A DNA stretch of 13,004 bases. Origin: an uncultured Clostridia bacterium (GTDB lineage: Bacteria; Bacillota; Clostridia; TANB77; CAG-508). The notes under the pieces are model-generated. The model was not told the origin of the DNA. It saw only the letters and a program-made list of their open reading frames with translations, and searched no databases. Positions 7,131 through 13,004 of the stretch are shown here, in pieces. The stretch covers positions 1 to 13,004 of the forward strand of contig CAKPKZ010000034.1 of the NCBI GenBank assembly GCA_934167435.1, in the 5' to 3' direction. Both the position numbers and the translations under genes were made by a program. The number at the start of each line of letters is the position of its first letter. Position 1 is the first letter of the stretch.

Positions 7131-9323
7131 ATGAAAGTTTTATTTGCTGTAAGTAATGAAGAGATATCAGAATCAATAGTAAAAAAATATCAAAAAGTTT
7201 ATAAAGAGATAATTTCTTATAAAAATGTTTATTACTTTAATGCAATTTTAAAAGAAATACAAAAAGATAAAAGTTATGACAGAATTGTTATAAGTGAAGA
7301 ATTAGAAGCATTTACACATACTCAATATGAACAAATAGATAAATTTATATTTGATAAATTAGATGACTTAAGTGATGAAGCATCTAATTCAAGAGGGAAC
7401 GACATTCCAATAATTTTAATATGCTCAGATAGAAGAACAAAATCAGAACAAATGTTAATAAAATTATTTGGAATAGGAATTTACAATGCTATACTTGGAA
7501 ATGATAGAAGTGTAGACGAAGTATGTAGACTTATAAATAAACCAAGAACAAAAAAAGAAGCAAAAAGTTATTATAAAATAGATGTTGACGATGTAAATTA
7601 TCAAGCTGAAAACGAAAATGATGTAAGTGAAGTAGAATTACAAAATATTATTGCACACTATAAAAAATTAGGAAAAAACGAAGAACAATATGTAAAAAGT
7701 TTTAATAATATTTCATCACAATATAATGATATACAATTAAAAATAATATGTAAATTTTTACCACTAAATGTTAGAGCAGTACTAGAAGAAAAATCACCTA
7801 AATATCAACAGGTAATGGCATTTAGCCAATCTGTATCAAATGAAATAAGACAAAAAAAGCAAGTTAGTGGACCAAGTGAAAAATTATTAAAAACTAAAGA
7901 CAGTGCAAATATATTTTCGAAAACAGTAGTTATTCCGTCTGCTGTTAATACTGGAAATGTAAAAAGATTAACAAGAACAAAAACAGAAGAAGTTCAACCT
8001 GAGGTAACGCAAGAGTTAGAAAACAACAATAAAGTAGCAGAGGAAGTTGTTGAAAAACCAAAAAGAGGAAGAGGAAGACCAAGAAAAACTCCAGTAGAAG
8101 TTCCAGTAGAAACTGTTGAACCAGTAGCACCAAAAAGAAGAGGAAGACCAAGAAAAAATGTAGTACAACAAGAAGAACAAGAGGATAATATATTACCAGG
8201 TTTTGAATCAAATTATGAAACACCAGAAACAGAACCAAAAAATGATTATGAAGAAGAAACAGTTTTACCAGGATTTGATTATGAAGAACCAGAAAATACT
8301 TCAGTATCAACACAGCAAAACACATTAGAAGATACTACAATACTACCAGGATTTGATGATAATACATTTGATAACAATACACAAAAGCAAAATAATTTTG
8401 TAGAAACAAATTCCGAATATACAACAAATCAAGTTTATAATAATGTAGATATATCAAGTTTATTAATTCCAGGTAAAAAGGTAGTAAGCTTTGTTGGAAC
8501 AAGTAAAAATGGAACATCATTTATTGTTAACAACTTAGCTGAATATATGTCTTCAATTGGAGTAAAAACAGCAATATTAGACACAACACAAAATAGAAAT
8601 TCATATTATATATATACCAAAAATGAAGAAGAATTAAGAAAAACAGCTGTAAATAGTATAAGTGGTTTAATACAAGGACAAGCAAATGGAATAAATGTTA
8701 ATCAAAATCTTACTGTGTATACAGCTTTACCAACAGAGAATCAAGAAATAAATAACTCTGGCTCTATATTAGAAACATTAGTAAAAAATTATTCACTAAT
8801 ATTAATAGACTGTGATTTTGATACACCATTAGATTATTTTAAACAATCACAAGAAATATATGTAGTACAATCATTAGATATATTAACAATTCAACCATTA
8901 ACAGCTTTTTTAAGAAAACTAAAAGCAAAAGATATATTAGAACAAGATAAGATTCGAATTATATTAAATAAATATATAAAAGTTAGAGGAATATCAGAAA
9001 AAACAATAATTGGAGGAATGGCATTTTATAATGATCCAGCAATGTCATTTATGACAGAATTATTCGATAGAAATCTAGTTAGATATATGAAAATTCCATT
9101 TGAAGAAGATATATATATTAGATATTTAGAAGGAATTATAAATTGCAATATAACAATAAAGGGATACTCAAAAACTTTTATGCAAGTATTAAAAGAATTA
9201 CAAAATATGGTTTATCCACTTCAAACATCAAAGCCAACATATAAACCACCAACAGCAAAATATAATAGTGGTTTTTCGCCAAGTATGAATAATACATTAA
9301 ATCAAATGAAACAAAATTATTAG
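7131..9323 (+). CDS. CpaE/ParA-like protein with pseudo-receiver, two AT-hooks and degenerate P-loop
   Basis: The 730-residue protein has four parts. Residues 1-140 resemble a receiver-like alpha/beta domain, as in CpaE-type proteins (IPIILICSD at 92-100). A helical part (about 165-245) follows. Then comes a low-complexity linker with two AT-hooks, KRGRGRPRK (311-319) and KRRGRPRK (335-342), and three LPGF motifs (355, 379, 405). The C-terminal MinD/ParA-type domain (about 445-695) starts VVSFVGTSKNGTSF and has LILIDCDFD (556-563) as Walker B. The deviant Walker A KGGxGKT/S is altered: the position of the invariant Lys before the final Thr/Ser is Thr (NGTS), so nucleotide binding is doubtful. 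AT-hooks bind the minor groove of AT-rich DNA. AAGGGGG at 7118-7124 lies in the end of the preceding gene. CpaE proteins position secretion or pilus machines; chromosome or envelope positioning is a fair guess, but the actual role is unknown. Confidence 0.78.
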   Translation: MKVLFAVSNEEISESIVKKYQKVYKEIISYKNVYYFNAILKEIQKDKSYDRIVISEELEAFTHTQYEQIDKFIFDKLDDLSDEASNSRGNDIPIILICSDRRTKSEQMLIKLFGIGIYNAILGNDRSVDEVCRLINKPRTKKEAKSYYKIDVDDVNYQAENENDVSEVELQNIIAHYKKLGKNEEQYVKSFNNISSQYNDIQLKIICKFLPLNVRAVLEEKSPKYQQVMAFSQSVSNEIRQKKQVSGPSEKLLKTKDSANIFSKTVVIPSAVNTGNVKRLTRTKTEEVQPEVTQELENNNKVAEEVVEKPKRGRGRPRKTPVEVPVETVEPVAPKRRGRPRKNVVQQEEQEDNILPGFESNYETPETEPKNDYEEETVLPGFDYEEPENTSVSTQQNTLEDTTILPGFDDNTFDNNTQKQNNFVETNSEYTTNQVYNNVDISSLLIPGKKVVSFVGTSKNGTSFIVNNLAEYMSSIGVKTAILDTTQNRNSYYIYTKNEEELRKTAVNSISGLIQGQANGINVNQNLTVYTALPTENQEINNSGSILETLVKNYSLILIDCDFDTPLDYFKQSQEIYVVQSLDILTIQPLTAFLRKLKAKDILEQDKIRIILNKYIKVRGISEKTIIGGMAFYNDPAMSFMTELFDRNLVRYMKIPFEEDIYIRYLEGIINCNITIKGYSKTFMQVLKELQNMVYPLQTSKPTYKPPTAKYNSGFSPSMNNTLNQMKQNY
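8068..8157 (+). repeat. Duplicated AT-hook coding segment
   Basis: The 21 bases at 8068-8088 and 8137-8157 are identical. They encode the two AT-hook cores (GRPRK) 23 codons apart. Perfect identity in DNA suggests a fairly recent internal duplication or selection on the motif. Confidence 0.8.
8193..8354 (+). repeat. Three LPGF motifs in an acidic linker
   Basis: LPGF(D/E) occurs at residues 355-358, 379-382 and 405-408 of the CpaE/ParA-like protein (8193-8204, 8265-8276, 8343-8354). Each is embedded in Asp/Glu/Asn-rich sequence and preceded by Ile or Val. Evenly spaced short motifs in a disordered linker suggest repeated docking sites for a partner. Confidence 0.7.
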
Positions 9324-9342
9324 ACAAGGAGGAGAAAAGGTA

Positions 9343-10425
9343 GTGACAATAGCAATCGTAGTATTATTAGCAGTTATTGTAGTAGCATTAGTATTGTATA
9401 ATATAAGTATACAAAAGAAAATACAAAAATTTAAGAATATTAACCAAAGAATCAACAACTTGTCTATTGTACAAGATTTTATGAATACAATAGGAGAAGA
9501 TTCTTCAGTAGATGCAAAAATACAAAAAATAAATGATATATTAATAGAAAAATATGAAATAAAATATTCGACAATAGTTGTTTTTAATGGAGCCGAATAC
9601 ACAATAAAAGCGTCAAATGTAGATAAAAAACATTGGGATTCACTAAAGTCACTACAAGATGTTGATATGTTTAAAGACAGCATATCAACATCAAATCCTA
9701 AATATGTTACAGTTAATAGGGAAAGTGAAAAATTACCATATCAGCAAATGGAATTTGGAAGAGCTAAATCAGCTATATTTTTCCCACTATATATAGACAA
9801 TGTATATATAGGATACTGGATTATAGAAAGTGGTACACCACATGATTTTGACAATGTAGATATATCTATTTTAGAAGTAATAAAAGATAATATAGTATCT
9901 GTATTAAAAACAGTAAAGCACCAAAAAACAATAGAATCTATAGTTAGAACTGACGAATTTTCTGGACTAAAAAACGAAGAGTATCTATATGGAGATGGAA
10001 AAAAGATAATAGATCAATATACAATATCTACAATATGTATGTTTAAAATAACAAACTTACCACAAATAAATGAGAAATTTTCTAGGCAATTAGGAAATAA
10101 AGTTATAACAGAAATAAGCCAATATATTAAAGAAAATATAGCACAAGAGTATATTTTTGTTAGATATATGGGACCTAAATTTGTAATTGCATTTTCTGGA
10201 GTAGAAATAAGTGGAGTTGCAGAATTCTTAAATGACAGAAAAGAAGTAATTGAAAAAATGAATATAACATTAGAAGAGGAAGATAAAAAAGAAGGGGCAC
10301 ACCCAAAATTAAATTTTGTAATCTCATCATATTACAAAGGAACAGGACTAGAAGAAGTGTTAAAAAAATTAGAAGTCTATTTAGATAATGCAAACCCAGA
10401 AGAAAGTGAAATTAATAATATATAA
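9343..10425 (+). CDS. Membrane-anchored GAF plus degenerate GGDEF protein
   Basis: The 360-residue product begins with a hydrophobic helix (2-20) and a short basic coiled region (22-45). A GAF-like sensory domain follows (about 45-195; FFPLYIDNVYIGYWIIESG is typical of its core). The C-terminal part (about 198-350) fits a GGDEF fold: RTDEFSGLKNEEYL corresponds to the usual D.LTGL.N start, and a closing LEEVLKKLEVYLDNA helix matches the end. The active-site motif RxGGDEF reads RYMGPKF (274-280), losing the catalytic Asp/Glu, so c-di-GMP synthesis is unlikely; binding or scaffolding is more probable. The start is GTG at 9343 with AAGGAGG at 9326-9332, ten bases away. It lies 19 bases after the ParA-like gene and 13 before ireB. 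The signal sensed is unknown. Confidence 0.75.
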   Translation: MTIAIVVLLAVIVVALVLYNISIQKKIQKFKNINQRINNLSIVQDFMNTIGEDSSVDAKIQKINDILIEKYEIKYSTIVVFNGAEYTIKASNVDKKHWDSLKSLQDVDMFKDSISTSNPKYVTVNRESEKLPYQQMEFGRAKSAIFFPLYIDNVYIGYWIIESGTPHDFDNVDISILEVIKDNIVSVLKTVKHQKTIESIVRTDEFSGLKNEEYLYGDGKKIIDQYTISTICMFKITNLPQINEKFSRQLGNKVITEISQYIKENIAQEYIFVRYMGPKFVIAFSGVEISGVAEFLNDRKEVIEKMNITLEEEDKKEGAHPKLNFVISSYYKGTGLEEVLKKLEVYLDNANPEESEINNI

Positions 10426-10438
10426 AGGAGGCATATTT

Positions 10439-10696
10439 ATGGAATTTGATAAAACTATGAATTTTAAAGTGGAAAGAGACGAAAATATTAAGGCAAAAGA
10501 TATTTTAAAAGATGTTTACCAAGCACTACAAGAAAAAGGATATAATCCAATAAATCAAATTGTTGGTTATATATTGTCAGGTGATCCAACATATATTACA
10601 AGCCATAATGACGCAAGAAACAAAATAAGAGCAATTGAAAGAGACGAATTACTAGAAAAATTAGTAAAAAATTATATCGGGATAGATGAAAACTAA
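10439..10696 (+). CDS. ireB: IreB family regulatory phosphoprotein (UPF0297)
   Basis: The 85-residue product carries the family core LQEKGYNPINQIVGYILSGDP followed by YITSHNDARNKIRAIERDELLEKLV, which is highly conserved in Firmicutes. In Enterococcus faecalis, IreB is phosphorylated near its N-terminus by the PASTA-domain Ser/Thr kinase IreK and acts against intrinsic cephalosporin resistance. Here a Thr at position 6 (MEFDKTMNF) could be such a site. The ATG at 10439 is chosen because AAAGGAGG lies at 10424-10431, seven bases upstream; an in-frame ATG at 10388 lies inside the previous gene. It is followed with no gap by ruvX, the usual order (alaS normally precedes; it is not next to it here). 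It is 13 bases downstream of the GAF/GGDEF gene. Confidence 0.94.
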   Translation: MEFDKTMNFKVERDENIKAKDILKDVYQALQEKGYNPINQIVGYILSGDPTYITSHNDARNKIRAIERDELLEKLVKNYIGIDEN

Positions 10697-11122
10697 ATGA
10701 GAATTCTAGGAATAGATTATGGAGAAGCAAGAGTTGGAACAGCTATTACAGATGCTCTTAATATTACTGCTCAAGGGTTAGAAACAATAGAAAGAAAAAA
10801 TTCAGATAAAATAGTTTTAAAAAGACTAGATGAAATAATGGAAAAATATGAAATAGATACAATAGTTGTAGGTATGCCATTAAATATGAATGGAACAAAA
10901 TCAGAAAGGGCAAAAATAACAGAAGAATTTATACATAAATTAAAATGTAAATATAATAAAATAAAAATAGATACAATAGACGAAAGACTTACAACAGTTG
11001 CAGCACATAAAACAATGAATTTTTTAGATATTAATAAGAATAAAAAAAGAAATATAGTAGATACTATATCTGCAGTATATATTTTAGAAACATATTTAAA
11101 TAAAATAAAAAATCTATTGTGA
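10697..11122 (+). CDS. ruvX: RuvX/YqgF, Holliday junction resolvase-like / pre-16S rRNA nuclease
   Basis: The 141-residue product shows the RNase H-like fold motifs of YqgF: LGIDYGEARVGTAITD at the start (D7 the first acid), IVVGMPLNMNG (56-66), DERLTT (95-100) and VDTISAVYILETYL (121-134, D122). In E. coli YqgF trims the 5' end of pre-16S rRNA; the family was first described as a possible Holliday junction resolvase. Length matches the family. Its ATG directly follows the ireB TAA, and no strong binding site precedes it, so translation is probably coupled to ireB. The stop is TGA at 11120-11122. Confidence 0.93.
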   Translation: MRILGIDYGEARVGTAITDALNITAQGLETIERKNSDKIVLKRLDEIMEKYEIDTIVVGMPLNMNGTKSERAKITEEFIHKLKCKYNKIKIDTIDERLTTVAAHKTMNFLDINKNKKRNIVDTISAVYILETYLNKIKNLL

Positions 11123-11187
11123 TTTTTGTAAAAATATTATATTATAGTTATGTTAAAAATAAAATATAAATATGAGAGGAGAAATTT

Positions 11188-11490
11188 ATGGAAGAAAATG
11201 AAGAATTAGATAACATTGTTATACTAAATGATGAAGATGGAAATGAGGTTAAATTTGAATTTTTAGATTTAGTCGAATTAGACAATGAAGAATATGTAGT
11301 GTTATTACCAATGACAGAAGAAGGAGAAGAGGATGAAGGAGAAGTAGTAATACTAAAAGTTGAAGACACAGACGATGAATCAGAAGAAGAATCATACGTT
11401 AGCATTGATGATGAAGAAATATTAAACAAAGTATTTGAAATATTTAAAGAAAAATTCAAAGATGACTTTGATTTTGTTGATGAAGATTAA
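11188..11490 (+). CDS. DUF1292 (UPF0473/YrzB) acidic protein
   Basis: The 100-residue product is strongly acidic and begins MEENEELDNIVILNDEDGNE, then EFLDLVELDNEEYVVLLP, the mark of the DUF1292 family. Members lie directly after ruvX in many Firmicutes, as here; function is unknown. The ribosome binding site is GAGAGGAG at 11174-11181. The gap of 65 bases from ruvX shows no clear terminator, so read-through is likely. Its C-terminal tail is a run of Asp/Glu, unusual in its charge but in keeping with the family. The long antisense frame here is a shadow. Confidence 0.88.
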   Translation: MEENEELDNIVILNDEDGNEVKFEFLDLVELDNEEYVVLLPMTEEGEEDEGEVVILKVEDTDDESEEESYVSIDDEEILNKVFEIFKEKFKDDFDFVDED

Positions 11491-11502
11491 AAAATAAGTT
11501 AA

Positions 11503-11544
11503 GTGAGAAGTGATGGAGAAATACATTTAACTTCTCACATTTTT
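11503..11544 (+). terminator. Hairpin between the DUF1292 and four-TM genes
   Basis: GTGAGAAGT (11503-11511) pairs perfectly with ACTTCTCAC (11530-11538) around an 18-base loop, followed by A and five T's (11540-11544). It ends six bases before the next ribosome binding site, so it is either a terminator with partial read-through or an attenuator. The loop is long and the T-tract short. Confidence 0.5.
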
Positions 11545-11562
11545 ATTATAGGAGGAAAACAA

Positions 11563-12045
11563 ATGAAAAATTTTTCTACATGGTTGTTAGTAATGTTTAT
11601 GGCAATGTTTTGGGCCTTTAGATTAGTGGTAGCAGTATTGCCAGAGTTTGGTATTGACTTTGGAGGAATTGTTCCGTTAAACAGTTCATTAGAAATTATA
11701 ATATTATTTGTAGTATTAGTTTGTATGATTTTAATTGTAAAAAGAAAATTAGCAGGAGCATTAATATATCTTTTAGCACATGGAATATACTTTGGGGTAG
11801 ATTTATATAATAATTTAATGATAATATTTAAAGCAGAACAACAACTATCTGCTTCAGCATATATGAGTACATTAATATCATTTATAGGAATGATATTACC
11901 ATTAGCAGTATTATTAGATTTATTAGCAGACAAAGGAAGAAAAGCGCATCCTGTAGATAAAAAAACAGACTGGTTTTATAAAAATGAACAATTTGATAGA
12001 AAATTAGATGATAGAGCAGATAAAAATAATTATAGAACATTGTAA
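11563..12045 (+). CDS. Four-TM membrane protein with conserved-looking charged C-terminal tail
   Basis: The 160-residue product has likely membrane helices at about 5-27, 42-60, 62-82 and 99-121. A cytoplasmic tail (122-160) follows with DKKTDWFYKNEQFDRKLDDRADKNNY-type composition: one aromatic patch, then regularly spaced Asp/Arg/Lys. I recall similar tails in other clostridial membrane proteins, but no family name. Two TM segments are separated by only a basic KRK turn. The start at 11563 has AGGAGG at 11550-11555, seven bases away. A GTG at 11503 is open in frame but lies in the hairpin region without a binding site. It is followed by a strong terminator. Function unknown. Confidence 0.75.
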   Translation: MKNFSTWLLVMFMAMFWAFRLVVAVLPEFGIDFGGIVPLNSSLEIIILFVVLVCMILIVKRKLAGALIYLLAHGIYFGVDLYNNLMIIFKAEQQLSASAYMSTLISFIGMILPLAVLLDLLADKGRKAHPVDKKTDWFYKNEQFDRKLDDRADKNNYRTL

Positions 12046-12073
12046 AAAGTCCAACTTTGGTTGGACTTTTTTT
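12044..12073 (+). terminator. Strong Rho-independent terminator
   Basis: AAAAAGTCCAAC (12044-12055) and GTTGGACTTTTT (12060-12071) are perfect complements with a TTTG loop, and T's continue to 12073. The stem overlaps the stop codon of the four-TM gene. Confidence 0.95.
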
Positions 12074-12101
12074 AAAATTTTTTTAGTTAAAAGCAATTTA
12101 A

Positions 12102-12131
12102 TTGACAAAATAATTAATGTTATGATAAAAT
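12102..12131 (+). promoter_or_regulatory. Promoter for the exported protein gene at 12163
   Basis: TTGACA (12102-12107) and TAAAAT (12126-12131) are 18 bases apart, with TGA before the -10 giving an extended -10 element. The leader would be about 25 bases and contains the AGGGGGA binding site. Confidence 0.7.
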
Positions 12132-12162
12132 AAAAAAGAATTTAAATTTAGGGGGACAAAAA

Positions 12163-12834
12163 ATGAAAAATAAAAATTTAATTATAGGAATAATTGCAGT
12201 CGTTGTTGTAGTTATAATAGCAGTGGTAGGAATAGTGTTTACAAAAAATAAACAAACACCTATTACAAATGAAGGAAAACAAACAAGTGAAGAAAAAGCA
12301 GAGCAAGGAAAAGCGGTAGACAATAATGAAAATTATTTTGTAATTATTAATGGGGAAAAATTTAAAGCAGGAGACAAATTTACTAAATTATCAAAAATTA
12401 ATTTAAAGCAAGATTCAAGAGTAACAAGCAAAGAAGTTGGAAAAAATACATATATGATAGGAGGAGGTTCTATATACAACTCTGATAATAAGATTGTATG
12501 CAATATGGTACCTTACAATTCAACAGATTCCAAAGTAACTGTTGCCGATTCAGAAATTGGTGGAGTAAAAATAGGAGAATATGAATATAGTAAAATACCA
12601 GAATACGTATTATCTTTAAATGTTGAATTCTGTGGAGGATTAAAGTTAGGTTCATCGTTTGAAGATGTTAAAAAAATATTTGGAGAACCAGATAGTGAGT
12701 ATAAAGCAGAAAAATTAGGTTATACAAGATATACTTATAAATCTGAAGAAATATATAGAAAATATGAAGTTACAATAGATAAAGACGGAAAATTAGCACA
12801 AGTAGATTGGCAAAATTTAGTAAGTAATAAATAA
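12163..12834 (+). CDS. Membrane-anchored exported protein with BamE/SmpA-like C-terminal motif
   Basis: The 223-residue product has a basic start, one Val/Ile-rich membrane segment (6-26), a charged linker (28-55), and an extracytoplasmic region of about 165 residues. Near the end, LKLGSSFEDVKKIFGEPD (160-177), then repeated Tyr-rich strands and TIDKDGKLAQVDW, resembles the alternating helix/strand pattern of BamE-like (SmpA/OmlA-type) domains, seen in many small lipid-free bacterial exported proteins. That link is a pattern impression, not a firm match. It has no lipobox Cys. It forms a single-gene unit with its own promoter and terminator; AGGGGGA (12150-12156) is the binding site. Function unknown. 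Confidence 0.75.
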   Translation: MKNKNLIIGIIAVVVVVIIAVVGIVFTKNKQTPITNEGKQTSEEKAEQGKAVDNNENYFVIINGEKFKAGDKFTKLSKINLKQDSRVTSKEVGKNTYMIGGGSIYNSDNKIVCNMVPYNSTDSKVTVADSEIGGVKIGEYEYSKIPEYVLSLNVEFCGGLKLGSSFEDVKKIFGEPDSEYKAEKLGYTRYTYKSEEIYRKYEVTIDKDGKLAQVDWQNLVSNK

Positions 12835-12837
12835 TAA

Positions 12838-12871
12838 AAAAAGAAAACACTTAAATATAGGTGTTTTCTTT
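12838..12871 (+). terminator. Terminator after the exported protein gene
   Basis: AAAGAAAACAC (12840-12850) pairs with GTGTTTTCTTT (12861-12871). A T-G and a T-A pair can extend the stem by two. The T-rich arm substitutes for a pure T-tract. The remaining 133 bases to the window end show no gene. Confidence 0.75.
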
Positions 12872-13004
12872 GCTTTTGTGTAATTACTATACCACAAAAT
12901 ATAAAAAAATTCAAGACTGTTATTTTATATGTATGAGTTTTTTTAACTGGGGATTTCCTTAGATTTCAATATTTTTAAACACTTAATATAATTTAATTAG
13001 ATTT

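Noticed and set aside
7945..8325. Minus-strand Leu/Phe-rich frame opposite the linker of the ParA-like protein
   Set aside because: The composition is what one gets by reading Glu/Lys-rich codons backwards; no binding site.
10388..10438. Upstream ATG for IreB
   Set aside because: It lies within the preceding coding region, and the family N-terminus and the binding site fit 10439.
11503..11562. GTG start for the four-TM protein
   Set aside because: It sits in the hairpin with no binding site; ATG 11563 has AGGAGG.
12872..13004. Possible gene start at the window end
   Set aside because: No frame with a binding site or coding bias is visible on either strand.

Overview
The window is about 13 kb of very AT-rich DNA from a low-GC Firmicute, most likely an uncultured gut-type member of the Clostridia. 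Signs of this are strong AAGGAGG-type ribosome binding sites, consensus TTGACA/TAAAAT promoters, heavy use of AGA and ATA codons, an IreB–RuvX–DUF1292 gene order, a dockerin-like surface protein with a sortase-type C-terminus, and a G5/SH3/glucosaminidase wall enzyme. TGA is used as a stop (RuvX), so the code is the standard bacterial one. There are no rRNA or tRNA genes, CRISPR arrays or insertion sequences.

Layout. (1) 1-947: 3' part of hemW, cut by the window edge. (2) 1074-2357: a secreted, wall-anchored protein with two copies of a beta-rich module, each with a dockerin-like pair of calcium loops inside it, ended by a clear terminator. (3) 2553-2669: a 38-residue protein with ten cysteines. 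A bidirectional terminator separates it from a convergent two-gene minus-strand operon. (4) 5265-2718, minus strand: a membrane-anchored exported protein of unknown function, then an AMP-forming acyl-CoA synthetase. (5) 5387-6583: a divergently transcribed cell-wall glucosaminidase. (6) 6720-11122: a tightly packed plus-strand operon. It starts with a small signal-peptide/two-TM protein, a 730-residue CpaE/ParA-like protein with two AT-hooks and a degenerate P-loop, and a membrane GAF plus degenerate-GGDEF protein, and runs into ireB and ruvX. (7) 11188-12834: a DUF1292 protein, a four-TM protein and a membrane-anchored exported protein.

How it fits together. Most of the window concerns the cell envelope: surface attachment, wall remodelling, fatty-acid activation, and IreB, a known target of PASTA-kinase signalling in Enterococcus. 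The least explained part is the three-gene module at 6720-10425. Two of its proteins look like nucleotide-handling or signalling enzymes that have lost key catalytic residues, so they may act as scaffolds or sensors. One carries DNA-binding AT-hooks in a cytoplasmic ParA-like protein. The module appears to be co-transcribed with ireB–ruvX. That module is my main candidate for an undescribed system; its function is not known from the sequence.
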